64,000 bases of DNA from Bolinopsis microptera (GCF_026151205.1 NC_087078.1:5535675-5599674); one strand, 5' to 3'. Positions 11,546-24,000 are shown, counted from the first letter of the stretch. Notes: generated by a model from the letters alone, not told the origin. A program made the numbers and translations.

Positions 11546-14500
11546 TCAGGGCAGGTTATAACGTTTGTCTTTAGAGTCTGGAAATTCAGCAGATTTGGAG
11601 ATGTCTTTAGGGACGATAGGTGGAGCCGGTGGAGCTGGGGTTTAAAGACAGTTAGAAACATTACAGTGATCACATTATAGCTTGTATCAATCATTGTTCA
11701 GACTATATATTTGGAGCGAAGAAGCTCCACAATTGTACTCTCCAGAAATAAGCTCAAATGTGGAACTTAAGAAAACACTTGCAACCTCACTCTTTGTTCA
11801 GCAGTTCGTGGTTCTAAACAATACAATGAAGGTAACGAAAGAAAACAACTTGATACCGGACCCCTAAACAAATCGAGAACATGCAAACTGAAATTAAATG
11901 CTGACTTCAGTCTGTTACCTAGACCTGGTCTATTAAATTGCTGACTTCAGTCTGTTACCTAGACCTGGTCTATTAAATTGCTGACTTCAGTCTGTTACAT
12001 GGCCTGGTCTATTAAATTGCTGACTTCAGTCTGTTACCTGGTCTATTAAATTGCTGACTTCAGTCTGTTGCCTGGTCTATCAAATTGCTGACTTCAGTCT
12101 GTTACCTGGTCTATTAAATTGCTGACTTCAGTCTGTTACCTGGTCTATTAAATTGCTGACTTCAGTCTGTTACCTGGTCTATTAAATTGCTGACTTCAGT
12201 CTGTTATCTGGTATATTAAATTGCTGAATTCAGTCTGTTACCTGGTCTATCAAATTGCTGACTTCAGTCTGTTACCTGGTCTATTAAATTGCTGACTTCA
12301 GTCTGTTATCTGGTATATTAAATTGCTGAATTCAGTCTGTTACCTGGTCTATCAAATTGCTGACTTCAGTCTGTTACCTGGTCTATTAAATTGCTGACTT
12401 CAGTCTGTTACCTGGTCTATTAAATTGCTGACTTCAGTCTGTTACCTGGTCTATTAAATTGCTGACTTCAGTCTGTTATCTGGTATATTAAATTGCTGAA
12501 TTCAGTCTGTTACCTGGTCTATCAAATTGCTGACTTCAGTCTGTTACCTGGTCTATCAAATTGCTGACTTCAGTCTGTTATCTGGTCTATTAAATTGCTG
12601 ACTTCAGTCTGTTATCTGGTCTATTAAATTGCTGACTTCAGTCTGTTACCTGGTCTATTAAATTGCTGACTTCAGTCTGTTATCTGGTATATTAAATTGC
12701 TGAATTCAGTCTGTTACCTGGTCTATTAAATTGCTGACTTCAGTCTGTTACCTGATCTATCAAATTGCTGACTTCAGTCTGTTATCTGGTCTATTAAATT
12801 GCTGACTTCAGTCTGTTACCTGGTCTATTAAATTGCTGACTTCAGTCTGTTACCTGGTCTATTAAATTGCTGACTTCAGTCTGTTACCTGGTCTATCAAA
12901 TTGCTGACTTCAGTCTGTTACCTGGTCTATTAAATTGCTGACTTCAGTCTGTTACCTGGTCTATTAAATTGCTGACTTCAGTCTGTTACCTGGTCTATTA
13001 TCAGGTGGAGTCTCGTTGAGCACCATCCATCTACCATTAAGATGCCTCAACTGCTGGATCAGTGCCAGGATGTCCACTAGGTACCTCTTCTTAGTGATAT
13101 CACAGAGATGTTGCATACTGGGAATTATACTATAAATTGATCTCAAAAACTTAGCAGTGAAAGCAGTATTAATGACATTCTCACTTTTCAGAACTAAGTG
13201 CCTAATATAATTAAGATAGAACATCTAAACAGTTTTATTCCTGTTCCATATGATCGAGGATAGTCAGGGCTACAAAACCTGACCAAGTTTAGCTCAATCC
13301 AGTACTGCGCGTTCAAGATATGAGGTTAAATATACCAAAAATAGAGGTTTTCTGGTGTGACATCATTGTAAATTATTTGGAGTATAACCTCAATATCTCA
13401 CAAACTATACATTTGTGGTCTTTCTGAGTTACACTATCTGTTTCCTTTGGCAATTTCGGTTCAGAGTCAATTAAGTTTGAAACAAAATCTCAGTATATGT
13501 GAAAGGACTGAGGATATCAAGTTTGTAAAAGCGCGCGCGCGCGCGCGCGCGCACACACATATAATGACCTCATATCTTCCACATTTAACGATTTTTTATA
13601 GAAATTCTTTCACCATCCTGTAGCACTCATGTGCTGAGTAGGATAGCATTCAAATCATGTCTTTAAAAGATTTAGATAGATACTGAGGGAGAAAATTCAT
13701 GTTTGTAAAAGCGCGCGCGCGCGCGCGCGCGCGCGCATGGCCCAGACTATATCAATGGACGGCCACGGGAGGATAAAAGTACTTTCATACACACCAGCAT
13801 GCTCATTGATGGCTTAAAATGAAGCTAAGACATACTCCTATCAGATCCACCATAAGTTAGATACCATAATAATCATTAAATGTGTCTAAAATGAGGAAGC
13901 TTTGACAAGTGCGAGTGGTTTTGGCAAATTTTGGTATAAAATGGGCCCTGAGATCATATTTTTCTCATTAAAATCACATATATCACGAATATTCATGTGT
14001 GTTGGGTGTATCCTCATTGGTATCAACCATTTCAATCATCTAGAGCAGCTTTCCTGATTCTTTATCTCATGAAAATGGGCAAAAAAGCTCATAAATAGTC
14101 CAAAATCGGTCATTTTCGCCGCTTTAATAACCTCATTCCTGGCACCCAGAACACTTTGGGTACTCAAAACATGATTTTTCGGATACCTCAGACCCCTAAC
14201 TAGCACATGGAGCCAGAAAGAACAGCATGTAGGGACTTCTAAATTTCCATGGTTGAGAACCCAATGTCACACTATTCGTTCATTAATCCTGCTTTCACTG
14301 TTAGATAACCAAATAAATTGTCAGCACGAAACATGAAACCACGGTATTTTACAACCGAGCAAAGGAGATGTAAATCTTTATAATATGTTGTCGAAAAATT
14401 CTGACTCACGGGAAAGGCTCCTCGTAAAGTTCCGAATACTTTAACTTTACTTCGTCAGTACTGAGCCCTTCTGGACAGGATTTTATCACTGTTACAATCC

Positions 14501-16226
14501 TCCGCTTGTGCTTATCCGGGAGTTCTAGAGGCTGTTGAAATAGGCTGATTATTGTTATTACAAAATATTACGTGCAAATATACGGGTGGGGGACGGGGGT
14601 TTGGACTTTAGGGGCGGAGAGTTCATTTTGTCAAGACAACCTATTATGTCAAAAGTTGTAGAACTATTTTTACTATTAATAGCAACCCCACAAACAGCAT
14701 CAGGTTTGTCGGATGATTTAAACAACAAATTACCTCATTGTTCAATTTGTTTTGCATCTCGAGAACCTTGTGCTTTGGCTTGAAGAAGTTACCGAACTTC
14801 GCCTGAAATCTCATCGGAATGGGCCTTGCATTAGGCGCGTTCTTGCTGCGAGTTGCCTGGTTCATTTGAAATATGTGTGCGGTTTTGGCATCAGGAACAC
14901 CATGGAATATTGCTATCGCTCCATTGTTCCACGCCTGTGGAAGTGAGGATTTAACTCGTAAATATAATGAAACAAGAGAAATTTGGAAATAAATAAAATG
15001 TTGGTCTATAATCTATTCATTATTATATAATAGTCATTGTACGTATTATTAAAATAAAATTTACAAACTTATTGCAAGGAACTATATAATTATAATATCA
15101 TCAACAGAATGTGCCACTGTTGAACTATATACCGTAACAGGCATCCCCATAATTTAAACATGTGTATAATTAATGCATACAATTAACGGTCTAAGGTGAC
15201 ATTTAACTAACCTCGTAATCAATACAATCCAGGTTGTCGTTGCAGAAATCCGTCAAAGTTTGATAATTGATCTTTCTGATGTCATCAAAGATTGATTCAC
15301 CCGTTAATTCCTGATAATTATTCATGAACCGCATGGCATCAAGGCCCTTCTTCTCTGTCGCCAATAATGAGCGCACATTTCTTCTTATGTCTTTCACTTT
15401 ATCAGGCCTTCTTGGCGCATTTGATTGAGAAGGTTCATTATTAGATCTATGAGGTATGGCAGAAGCTGATCCATTATTGGATCTATGAGGTATGGCAGAA
15501 GCTGGTCCATTATTTGACAACGTGTTAGCACGTGGTTCATTTCTGGACCAAGACTGTCCAGTATTAGCACGTGGTCCATTATTGAATGATCCAGTGGAAG
15601 TATTTGGTCTATTAGTAGGTGCCATCTGTTGTTGAGGTCTAAGGGAAAGATGGTTAAGCTTAAAATCATTATAACAAGGTTTAAGCTACTAAAACCTTCA
15701 TTCCTTCACATCGACATCAGAAATTTCAAAGAATTTTACAATTATTCAACAGTTATTCAACAGTTATTCATACCTGATGTTCACATTTGGAGGTACCTGC
15801 TGAAATAATAACTATCATAATGGTCCACAAAATATCATAATTTGATTTCTGAGATAACCTGAACGGATAATTTCCTATTGTGAAGAATTTAAAATCAGCC
15901 TTCTTGCTAAATAACAAAAACTGAGTTGTTCTGTAACAAATAATCAGTAAATCCTAAAAATTATCAGTATTATCTGCAATAAAATGATTACTCACGAGCT
16001 GGGCATCAAGCGCAACATGCTGCCCTCTCAATCTGGGTACTTGAGTTTTTATAAACTCCACCATTTTTAGTCCAGTAGCAGGATCTGCAAAGTCGATGAC
16101 GGTATCGAATGGGTCAGTGTTGTTCACTGCATACTTTGTGAGGGAGAACCGATTGTTCATCAACAAACGTACTAGATCTTGCTCCATCCCCCGTGGACAG
16201 TGATAAACTTTTAAAGAAAGTGACAT
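11546..16226 (-). CDS. RRM-like plus two LOTUS domains protein
   Basis: Seven minus-strand exons join in phase: 16226-15996, 15799-15774 (26-nt microexon), 15638-15212, 14856-14734, 14531-14410, 13117-12990, 11634-11546. The total is 1146 nt, 381 aa plus stop. Exon 1 looks like an RRM (LKVYHCPRGM at the start, VIDFADPATG as the third strand region). Exon 3 has an Asn/Ser/Pro-rich linker and LOTUS 1 (RSLLATEKKGLDAMRFMNNY, then YQTLTDFCND). Exons 5-6 encode LOTUS 2 (TVIKSCPEGLSTDEV, then RYLVDILALIQQL). The last exon is a short Pro-rich tail. RRM followed by LOTUS repeats recalls MARF1, and LOTUS series also open TDRD5/7. An RNA-binding germline role is inferred. An acceptor AG precedes the first ATG by 3 nt, so a 5' leader exon probably exists. 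The last-exon stop may be a true end, or a further splice to the LOTUS-Tudor exons may exist. Confidence 0.72.
11900..13000 (-). repeat. 34-bp minisatellite (about 32 copies) inside an intron
   Basis: Tandem units of CTGACTTCAGTCTGTTACCT + GGTCTATTAAATTG. The first three units are longer because of an insertion near AGACCT. A variant carrying TTATCTGGTATATT followed by GCTGAATTCAG recurs at intervals, giving a higher-order pattern. The right-hand end overlaps the splice donor at the 3' edge of exon 13117-12990, and every unit read on the minus strand contains the same exon-end/donor string AATAGACCAG|GTAACAG. Confidence 0.95.
13531..13736. repeat. Paired (GC)n tracts
   Basis: Alternating GC runs at 13531-13552 (continuing into ACACAC) and 13711-13736 are each preceded by GTTTGTAAAA and start 180 bp apart. 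The shared flank suggests they are two copies of one unit, not independent slippage. They lie in the intron between the exons at 14410 and 13117. Confidence 0.8.
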
Positions 16227-16570
16227 GTCCTGTAACCAAGTTTATATAATTAAAATAAGAAACTATGAATGAGAGATTACTGATAAGACTATCAAATACA
16301 TCAGATCATGGCAATTTCCATCTTTCCAGTAAAAAAAACTACCCAGTATCTCATTTATTTTGTAATAGGTCGCTATCCAATATATAAGCTTGCTGACAGA
16401 GGGAAAAATATACTATCAGTTGATACCCAATTTAAAAATAATTTTTAAATGAGAATTAGAATTATAACCAAATTTACACAGAAATACAATAAACATTTAA
16501 AAATTTAAAGAAGCTTCAATCTGCTGTACAGGATGGATGATGATTAATCACTCTACAATCGACTGTCCCA

Positions 16571-16652
16571 CAGTGGCGTAACATTGCCTGTTGGCGCCCC
16601 CCCTGAAAAAGCGACCCTTCCCTTTTGGAGAGGCCCTTTGTTACGCCACTGC
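16571..16652. mobile_element. Short MITE with CAGTGGCGTAAC terminal inverted repeats
   Basis: CAGTGGCGTAAC at 16571 and GTTACGCCACTG ending at 16652 are exact inverses, enclosing a GC-rich ~58-bp core. The same left end recurs at about 16905 (CAGTGGCGTAACGAAAGG), followed by G tracts. CAGTGGCGTA ends resemble hAT-type elements from established knowledge. I did not see a clear 8-bp target duplication. Confidence 0.6.
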
Positions 16653-18376
16653 TATCATATGACTTTTTTAACCCGTTCTATGGCTGGCCCTGAACGACTA
16701 CGTATCTGAAACCCTAACCATCTAATCTGATCTCAACCCTAACCCTAACACAATCTCTAACAAAAGCATATGCTGAAACCCTCACCCAACCGAGAAATTA
16801 GACCAACCTCCTTATACAGTCATATCACGTGATTGAGACAGTTTTTTGCCAATATCTCGCCAGGGGAGCATTTAAACCCATGTCATGGGGGGGGGGGGGG
16901 GGGGCAGTGGCGTAACGAAAGGCCCCGCTGACCCTGCTGTGCGGGGGGGGGGGGGGGGGGGGGGGGGGATTGGGCGCCGTCTTAGGGGGGCGCCAAATCG
17001 TCGTTTAAATGTGGGACAATTTCGAAAACTTAACTAAAGTACTAGCAAAACTGCGCGTTTTGCTCTAGATACGCACTTTTTTAGAGATTTTACCGGCGAA
17101 TCCTCTAAAATCATTCTAATTTTAGGGAGGGGCACCAAAAGGGGAGGGGGCGCCAAATCTCGAAGATCGAGTGTAGAGTGATTTAGAACGCTTGGTGCAC
17201 GACATTCAATTTAGTCAAAAACTGTTAATACTGATTTGATTCTAAGGACTGATTGGTTGTAAGAATCAAAGAATCAATCAAAGAATCAAAACATATAATA
17301 ATAAATTGATTGAAATAAATTTTCGTGCACATACAGAATGAATGGTTAATAATTTAATATATATGTAGACCAAGCTCTGTGCACGGGATGCTTCCTGGAA
17401 GAATCCAGTTCTTTTAGCGGGGCACCCTACCTAAAGCCAAATTGAGATATAATAATCATATTCCTAGGGAAATAATCAGAAATCGAATACCAATCAAATA
17501 ATATGATATATAGGAGTAGTAAGTTCCATATTTACTATGCAAAATGCCCCAACCACATAGTGTAAATTTATATAAAATTCAAATTCCATATCATCATTAA
17601 ACCTCAATAGTCAATATAATAGCCCAAGCAAAATTAAATAACTTCTTATATACCTTACTGTCATACTACAAATTAATTAAACATTTGAAATCTGTTAACC
17701 AGAGAATAAATTTCTAAACCTAATGCAAGTGAAATAATTTAGATGCAATAATGAATGCCTAATGTGAGTATCATCTGTCAATGTCCTTGTAAAACAGTCT
17801 GTACAAGAGATATGAGTAACTAATATAGAAGAAAAAAACAGGAAGTTGTCGTCTGTTGAAAAATAAATAAAATATCTAGAATATAGATTAGAATATAAAA
17901 TAACATTCAGTCAATGTGTCGTCAATAAACTGTACAATTATCAAATGTTAAAACTGGGTGATATAGTCACCAAAAATAAATACTAAGTATAATAAGTTAA
18001 TAAATTAAATGTGGTCTATAAAACTACCACTAGGTATAATAGGTCAATAAATTAAAAGTGGTTTATAAAACTACCACATAAATATTAAGCTCATGACTAT
18101 GGTAGAGTGAGTTACAACTAGAAAACTGTGGGCATGAAAGCAACCATTACAATGTTATGAATAAAATAATAATAATAATAATTTAAACTTATAAATTATA
18201 GTGGCACAACAACTTAAAATGCACAGGTGTGCCACGAAAACAAGTCAGGATACAAGAAAACCTGAAAAGCAATCCACATTTAGGTTCCAAACCATAGAAA
18301 ATTGCAAAGACTTGATACACTAAATTACAAGGTTAAGGGTATGCACTTAACAGTAGAAACGTTGAAAAATAGTAAA
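16653..18376. other. Repeat-rich non-coding stretch
   Basis: Contains a few interstitial CCCTAA-like telomere-type units near 16735, long G runs near 16888-16903 and 16944-16968 following a second CAGTGGCGTAAC end, and AT-rich sequence with (TAA)n near 18170. The AT-rich part from about 17340 may be the 3'UTR of the LINE fragment at 18377-18604. No host gene seen. Confidence 0.4.
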
Positions 18377-18604
18377 TTAATTAATATCAAAAGCACGTTT
18401 AAAAAGAAACGTTTTCAGATACACTTTAAAAGATTCCAGTGACATGCAATTCTTAATTTCAAGAGGCAGCTCATTCCATAATTTAGGGCCAACTTTCTGA
18501 AACGATCTTTCTCCATACTGTGAATATACTCTTGGTTCAGTCAAATAGATAAGATGATTATAATTGGCATATTTAAACATATCACTTAAATAATCTGGTT
18601 CCAA
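18377..18604 (-). pseudogene. LINE reverse-transcriptase C-terminal tail fragment
   Basis: A 75-aa ORF whose middle, YGERSFQKVGPKLWNELP, followed by a stretch ending LKTFLFKRAF, matches the C-terminal tail commonly seen in CR1/jockey-type LINE ORF2 proteins. No RT catalytic motifs remain, so it is a 5'-truncated copy with its 3'UTR probably at lower coordinates. Confidence 0.6.
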
Positions 18605-19378
18605 TAAATTGTTGTTCCAAAAAGATTTGTTGTTCCAGACATATTAGTGTAACGCTATTTAGGTGTTAGCCATTTACCGTGTTCATTATCAGACAGCAGT
18701 CGTCTTTGGAACGCTGCCCGCCTCCAGGAAAATGAAGACTTGCTAAGAGCCTACAATTTAAAACCTGGCTCTACTGAAAATAATAATTATTCAAACAATA
18801 TACACATAATATAACAATAACCCTATATAAAAATTCTATATAAAAATTCTATATAAAAATTCAGTAAAAAATTTCATAAAAACGGCAGTTTGTTGTAGTA
18901 GTAAAAGTAGCCAATTCTCTGCTGAAACAACTAAGTTTTGTGCTGAAAAACAAAGTTTTATTATAACTAGTGCCATAATTTGGTATCGAACGTTTTCAAT
19001 AACTTGTACAACGTTGCACGGCTTAAGCTTTGCATGCATCCCCTTCACTGGCCCGGATGCATCAATGAGATGATAGGTCGGGCAGCATTTGACAAGTACA
19101 ACTGGTAACACAAACATACATTTAGTGTTCATAAAAAAATTGTTCGCTTTTTGAGAAGACTTTTTACTGTACGTGCTACTTTGTGATATTATATCGTTTC
19201 ATTTCGTCAGATATTTGCTTTGTTGTATACATATATAAATATAATTATAACTCGTGCAAGTCCGAAATGGGCCGTGTGCTGCTTCTAGGAAGTACATATG
19301 ACAATGCATATCAGCACACTGTTGGCTTTCTTAGAGACCTGATGAGAACCAAGCGGAAATCATGATTGCCTGGTAAGC

Positions 19379-19575
19379 AAGTTCACACTCATTCCGAATG
19401 GCGGTAGACTTTACAGCTACACTGCAGCTTACACTGTAGTGGGAATCGCGTCACTGATATCCTCCGAGCATAATTACCAGGATAAATCCTGTACCAATCA
19501 CAGCTTGGTGACCTGGCCTGCCTGCCTCAGACGGGGTTTGAAGTAGGAGTACCACTACACCACCCGGCCGACAAA
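19379..19575 (-). mobile_element. Possible tRNA-derived SINE
   Basis: On the minus strand from ~19570 the sequence GGCCGGGTGGTGTAGTGGTA fits a Pol III A box (TRGYNNAGTGG). A degenerate B-box-like CTTCAAACCCC follows only ~13 nt later, closer than in intact tRNAs, so an internal deletion is likely. A ~150-bp non-tRNA body follows. No A-rich tail is obvious. Tentative. Confidence 0.35.
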
Positions 19576-19782
19576 AATATAAATATAGTATCCGTGAAAG
19601 TTTTGAACATCAATTGCAAAATCAGGGGGAAAAATTTAAAAACAAGCAGGACAGATTGTTTGTGTAGCGCTCGATCGCAGCACTTTTTCTCAAAATATAT
19701 TACATGTACATATTAGCCCGAAGCAAGTGCTACGTTGCTCTAACCAGAGCCCTCTGGTTGCGCTCTAACCAGAGCCCTTTTG

Positions 19783-19844
19783 CTTTCACATAGCCATGTG
19801 TATACGCGTACTGCGTCATATATATACACATAGCTATGTGAAAG
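19783..19844. repeat. 22-bp inverted repeat (stem-loop)
   Basis: CTTTCACATAGCCATGTGTA (left arm 19783-19804) is matched by its inverse at 19823-19844 with one mismatch over 22 bp and an 18-nt spacer. It could be the end of a MITE or a cruciform-forming site. Confidence 0.75.
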
Positions 19845-21774
19845 TGCTATGGATCAGTTAGTCCATTAACAATGTCCATTAGTCCATAACAATAGACAAT
19901 GTTTTTGTAATTAAAGTTTAAGTCCTTCAGCTCAGTTAACAGCTTGATTCACGCGACGATGTCAATCCTTCGCACCTCGGCGAGGCTCAGTGGTGCATCT
20001 CGCCGATCTACCGAGAAGACTTTTTGATGCGCGGCGCACCCGGCGGTCCAGTTAATCAAGTAGTGCTTTGAGCTACAATTAACAGCTAGTTGACAATTTA
20101 AAATTTGTTTCCCTATTCTTAATTGCCGAAGGCAAAAAGATCGTAGGGAATAAGTAATTGGATTTGGATATATGAGGTGGCCCGATGGACCTGCAGTGAC
20201 GACAAAAGTCTGCTCCTTCGCAATATAGATCACTCCCAACTCCCCTATTATATAATTAAGTTTATAGGAAGCGTGTGTTATGCTGCGCGCGACGCTAGCC
20301 ATGTGTTAATTAATTACAGTGAAATTCCTCCTTCGCAAAGTTATTTTCCGCAATTTTCTGGATTCATTTATTGTTGATGCGCGGCGCTGCATTGGTCAAA
20401 TAAATCGTCAATTTTTTCCCGATCCATGACTCGTGCCGAAGGCACAAAAGAGTCAAGGACAAGGGTTAGCGAACGAGGTTTTTTTGTATATGGTAGCTTT
20501 GCGACCGTACCTGCGAGCGTGCGACCGTACGTGCCTGCACACACTGTAATCGCCCACGTGACTACCTGCGCAAAGTTATTTTGCGGAATAATTCGAATTA
20601 AATAATTGTTGGCGCGCGCGCGGCGCTGAACTGACCAAGTACATGGTTAATTTCACCATGTACATATCCCACTAGGCACTAATTGATAGCATACTATTAT
20701 TATTTTGAGTTACTTATACTATTTTTCACAGATCCGTGTCGGGTGTCAGGTTGCATAAACAATAAGCATATGGTTTTTAAAAATATACACGATTTTCAAA
20801 TTAAATATGGAATTATATTAACTTGGTGGCGCTCGGCCTGTCACTTCGCCATATCTGCATACTTATAAACAGTAAAAACTGGGGTCCCCAGGTTGTATAG
20901 AATATGATAAAATACGCCATCACAGATCGGGAAATTGAGCGGCCATGCACTTAAAAAAAAGCGGCCGCATTTTTTGTTACTATGCACGAATCCCACTCAT
21001 TTATAAAAAACATAGTATGTAAATACTAAATATGGTGCTTTTTTTTCAGTCACACTTTTCACTCAAAAGAATTAATGCCATAATGGTACAAGTACATGGT
21101 AGGGAAAATTGATCGTGCGTGGTTAAACCGCGGCGAAATTTTTGTTAAAGAATCATTAGCCATGACCAATTTGATGATAATAATAATAATGATAACCATC
21201 GTTTATGGTTTATTTGTTATTTTATACAAACATGTACATGTGTCTGTCGCTCCTACCAAATCGCTCGCCCAAATTTTAAGAAAATTCTTGTGAAAAGGCC
21301 CTTTAGGCATGAAAGTAATCTAGATCGGTGTATTTTTGGACGCTGATTCTGAATCACCCCCATGACGTAGAGTTAAAATTCTACCCTGGAGAGTTATGGG
21401 CAAAAAACCGTTTTGGTCACGTGACAGGCTAGTAAAACGTGAATTCGATTATTTAGGGCTCGGGTTAGAGTTAGGGTTGTGGTTGGAGGACTTCGCCGCT
21501 TCGATGCGCCGCGCAAACTAGCATTCTTGCTTCGCATCGACGATCGTTGCTCTGCTTCGCAAAGCAACGATCTCGACGGATTGACATCGTCAATCAAGGG
21601 TTGTGGCTAAGATTATGGATAGCTTCGGGGTTATGGTTATATTAGGGTTGGGATTAGGGTTTATGTAAAACCGTTTTGTAAGGCTGCAAAACCAAACAAA
21701 CCAAAGTCATGTGAAATTTTTTGGCGAGCGATTTAGTAAGAGCCTCTGTCTGTATGTCTACGCGTATACTGCAT
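19845..21774. other. Non-coding, diverged short repeats
   Basis: No convincing gene. Two related segments near 20330 and 20570 share CAAAGTTATTTT and a nearby GCGCGGCGCTG. A segment at 20825-20895 containing CGGCCTGTCACTTCGCC has a relative at 36385-36445, beside the large LINE. TTAGGG-like degenerate repeats occur near 21460-21660. Confidence 0.4.
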
Positions 21775-22155
21775 CCCAAGCAAGAAACCTTACTGGTAGG
21801 GGCCTAACTTCAAAAATAAAAGAAATAGAAACGTCTCATGGTTTTCAACAAAATGTTTGTTTTGTAAAAATAACGTTTCCTCCCCAGGAGGAAAATTCAA
21901 GACAACGTAGATTTTGAATTATCGCGAAAAGTCTTATTTTGGGCCTTTTAAAAGTGCGCAGCTTTAACTTTGCGGATTTTTGTTCTCTGATAGGCTGAAT
22001 CTTATTACGTGGTACGTAATGCAATTGCATTATTGGAATGTTTGAAGCGTGCAAATGCAATAAGCTAACGATGAACGAGCGCGCGCGGGGTTCGACAAGC
22101 TGTGCATGTAGACACTAGACGTGATAACCTGTAGTAATATTGCCAGCCAGTAAGG
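21775..22155 (+). repeat. Dispersed repeat family R1, copy 1
   Basis: Begins with AAACCTTACTGGTAGGGGCC and runs to CCAGCCAGTAA. The whole segment reappears in reverse orientation at about 26080-26500 with moderate divergence and indels. No ORF is conserved between copies, so it is probably a non-autonomous element. Confidence 0.75.
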
Positions 22156-22249
22156 TCTGGGCCGATTGCAACAAAAATTGGTAAGCTTACTCATAGACTT
22201 ACAAGGAAAGTGTCCGAAAAATGTAAAGCATATCCAACCATCAAACATT

Positions 22250-22800
22250 ATTTTACAGCTAAAAGCAGCGTATTTTGCCCCATTTCGATCACTATATCAA
22301 TTAGACTCCGCGCGATATCCACCAAATTTTTCGGACAGTTGTGAAAGCCCTATTGGAAGGTCGTCGCCAATTTTCAGAATGATCTCATTCAAGGAACTGA
22401 AGATATATCCTAATAATACGGCAAAAATCAATTGTCAACGAATTTGGTTGACCATTGTTAATGGTCTGGCCCGGCGCGCGCTACTTTGTAGCACTTGCCA
22501 TCGGGCCAACATTTCGAGAAGAAAGCGGCGCGCGCTACTTCGAAGAAATTTAGACGAGTAACATCCGTCAACGAATTTGGTCAAATTTGGTCAAATTACG
22601 CGACTTTTACAGCTAATTTTGCTTCAAAAGCCCGGCACCATCAAATTGCAAATATGGCACATAATAAGCGAAACTCACAGATCTTTCCAAAAAGGTATGA
22701 CAAATTTGGTATTGTGAAAATTCTCACTGCAGTCTCTAGAAAACGATGGTACAAAAATGTTTAAAATCCGAGGAAGTTTATTTTTATGGTGCACCCCCTA
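22250..22800 (+). repeat. Repeat family R2, copy 1
   Basis: Starts TTACAGCTAAAAGCAGCGTA and ends near AAGTTTATTTTTATGGTGCA. It matches 23145-23520 in the same order, with an extra ~130 bp (around 22436-22572, GC-rich, containing GGCGCGCGCTACTT twice) in this copy only. Short ORFs overlap it but their frames are not shared with copy 2. Confidence 0.75.
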
Positions 22801-23144
22801 GTATAGAAGTACAACAATTACAAATCCCAAATTTTCAAAATTTACCTCTAGTCTAGCAGGTTAGGGGCCATCTTTGCAAGAGGACTTCGCCGCTTCGACA
22901 TTCGGCCGGTGGTCCGAAAATTTGCGATTTTGGCCGACGTCCTAAGTAGATGGCCCCTTACTCCAAATTGCGTTAGAATTTGAGATAATTAGTGAGCGTA
23001 GGTTGTCATACGTTGTATGACCCGCCGCGCACGAGTGCGCAGCTCCCCCTGTATCGTCGAAACTCTAGTGAAGCGACCGTGGGGGTCACCACGTGATACA
23101 AAGTGTAGGTAGGTGACCAGTTAATTACGTTACGTGAACTTATG

Positions 23145-23520
23145 TTACAGCTAAAAGCAGCGTATTTTGCCCCATTTTTATCACTATATCAACTCCGATA
23201 TCCACCAAATTTTTCGGACAGTTGTGAAAGCCCTATTAGTATTGGAAGGTCGTCGCCAATTTTCAGAATGATCACATTCAAGGAACCGAAGATAAATCCA
23301 AATAATACGACAAAAATCAACGAATTTGGTCAAATTACGCGACTTTTACAGCTACTTTTGCTCCAAAAATATGGCACCTAGGCGAAACTCCCTGATCTTT
23401 CCAAAAAAGTATAACAATTTTGGTATTGTGAAAATTCTCACAGTCTCTAGAAAAAATTGGTACAAAAATTTTTAAAATCCGAGCAAGTTTATTTTTATCG
23501 TCCACCCCCTAAATGCTAAA
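23145..23520 (+). repeat. Repeat family R2, copy 2
   Basis: Direct-orientation partner of 22250-22800, lacking its GC-rich insertion. The two lie ~340 bp apart, which suggests local duplication or paired insertion of one family. Confidence 0.75.
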
Positions 23521-23633
23521 ATAACCGAATCTGATTAAGCCTAATCAAAGTGCTCCTGACTCTGAGGAGTAATATAGATCACAACAGCACAACACTGTAA
23601 CTCTGCATTTAAGCACGTGCACCTAAGCACCAG

Positions 23634-23720
23634 GCACGTAGCCAGGGGGGGGGGGGGGGGGGGGGGCTAGGGGGGCGGCAGCCCCCCCCCGGAAAAAATC
23701 GAACCCCAGAAAAAAGATAA
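23634..23720 (+). mobile_element. GC-rich foldback element end
   Basis: CAGGCACGTAGCCAGG is followed by ~21 G, then CTAGGGGGGCGGCAGC and a C run ending GGAAAAAATC. The inverse of the same motif lies at about 24064-24115, so the two could be the ends of one ~480-bp element or two separate copies. Confidence 0.5.
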
Positions 23721-24000
23721 GCCCCCTAGTCCCCATGGGCGCCTGGTAACTGGGCTGTGTTTATGACTGCAGTCAGTCAAAGATTTGAACTGTGGATTAG
23801 TAAATATATGTCATTAAATCCAAGCAAACATTCTAGAAGACTTCTATAATTATAGTCAATAGTGTCCCCTAGACCGTAGGAAATGTAAAAATCTTAAGAC
23901 GATGAGGCCTGAGTAAGTCGTAAATTCTGATTGGAGAATGCAGATTGCTGTTGTGAAGTTACCAAATTTACGTGAGTACTTGATTCTTTTCAATCCCAGT

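Noticed and set aside
11900-13000. CRISPR-like array of regular repeats
   Set aside because: No spacers: units are directly tandem at 34 bp in a eukaryotic intron, so it is a minisatellite.
12964-13224. 86-aa minus ORF taken as a gene
   Set aside because: Only its middle part (13117-12990) is an exon of the RRM-LOTUS gene; the ends are intron sequence.
16730-16760. Interstitial telomere
   Set aside because: Only a few CCCTAA-like units; too short and degenerate to call.
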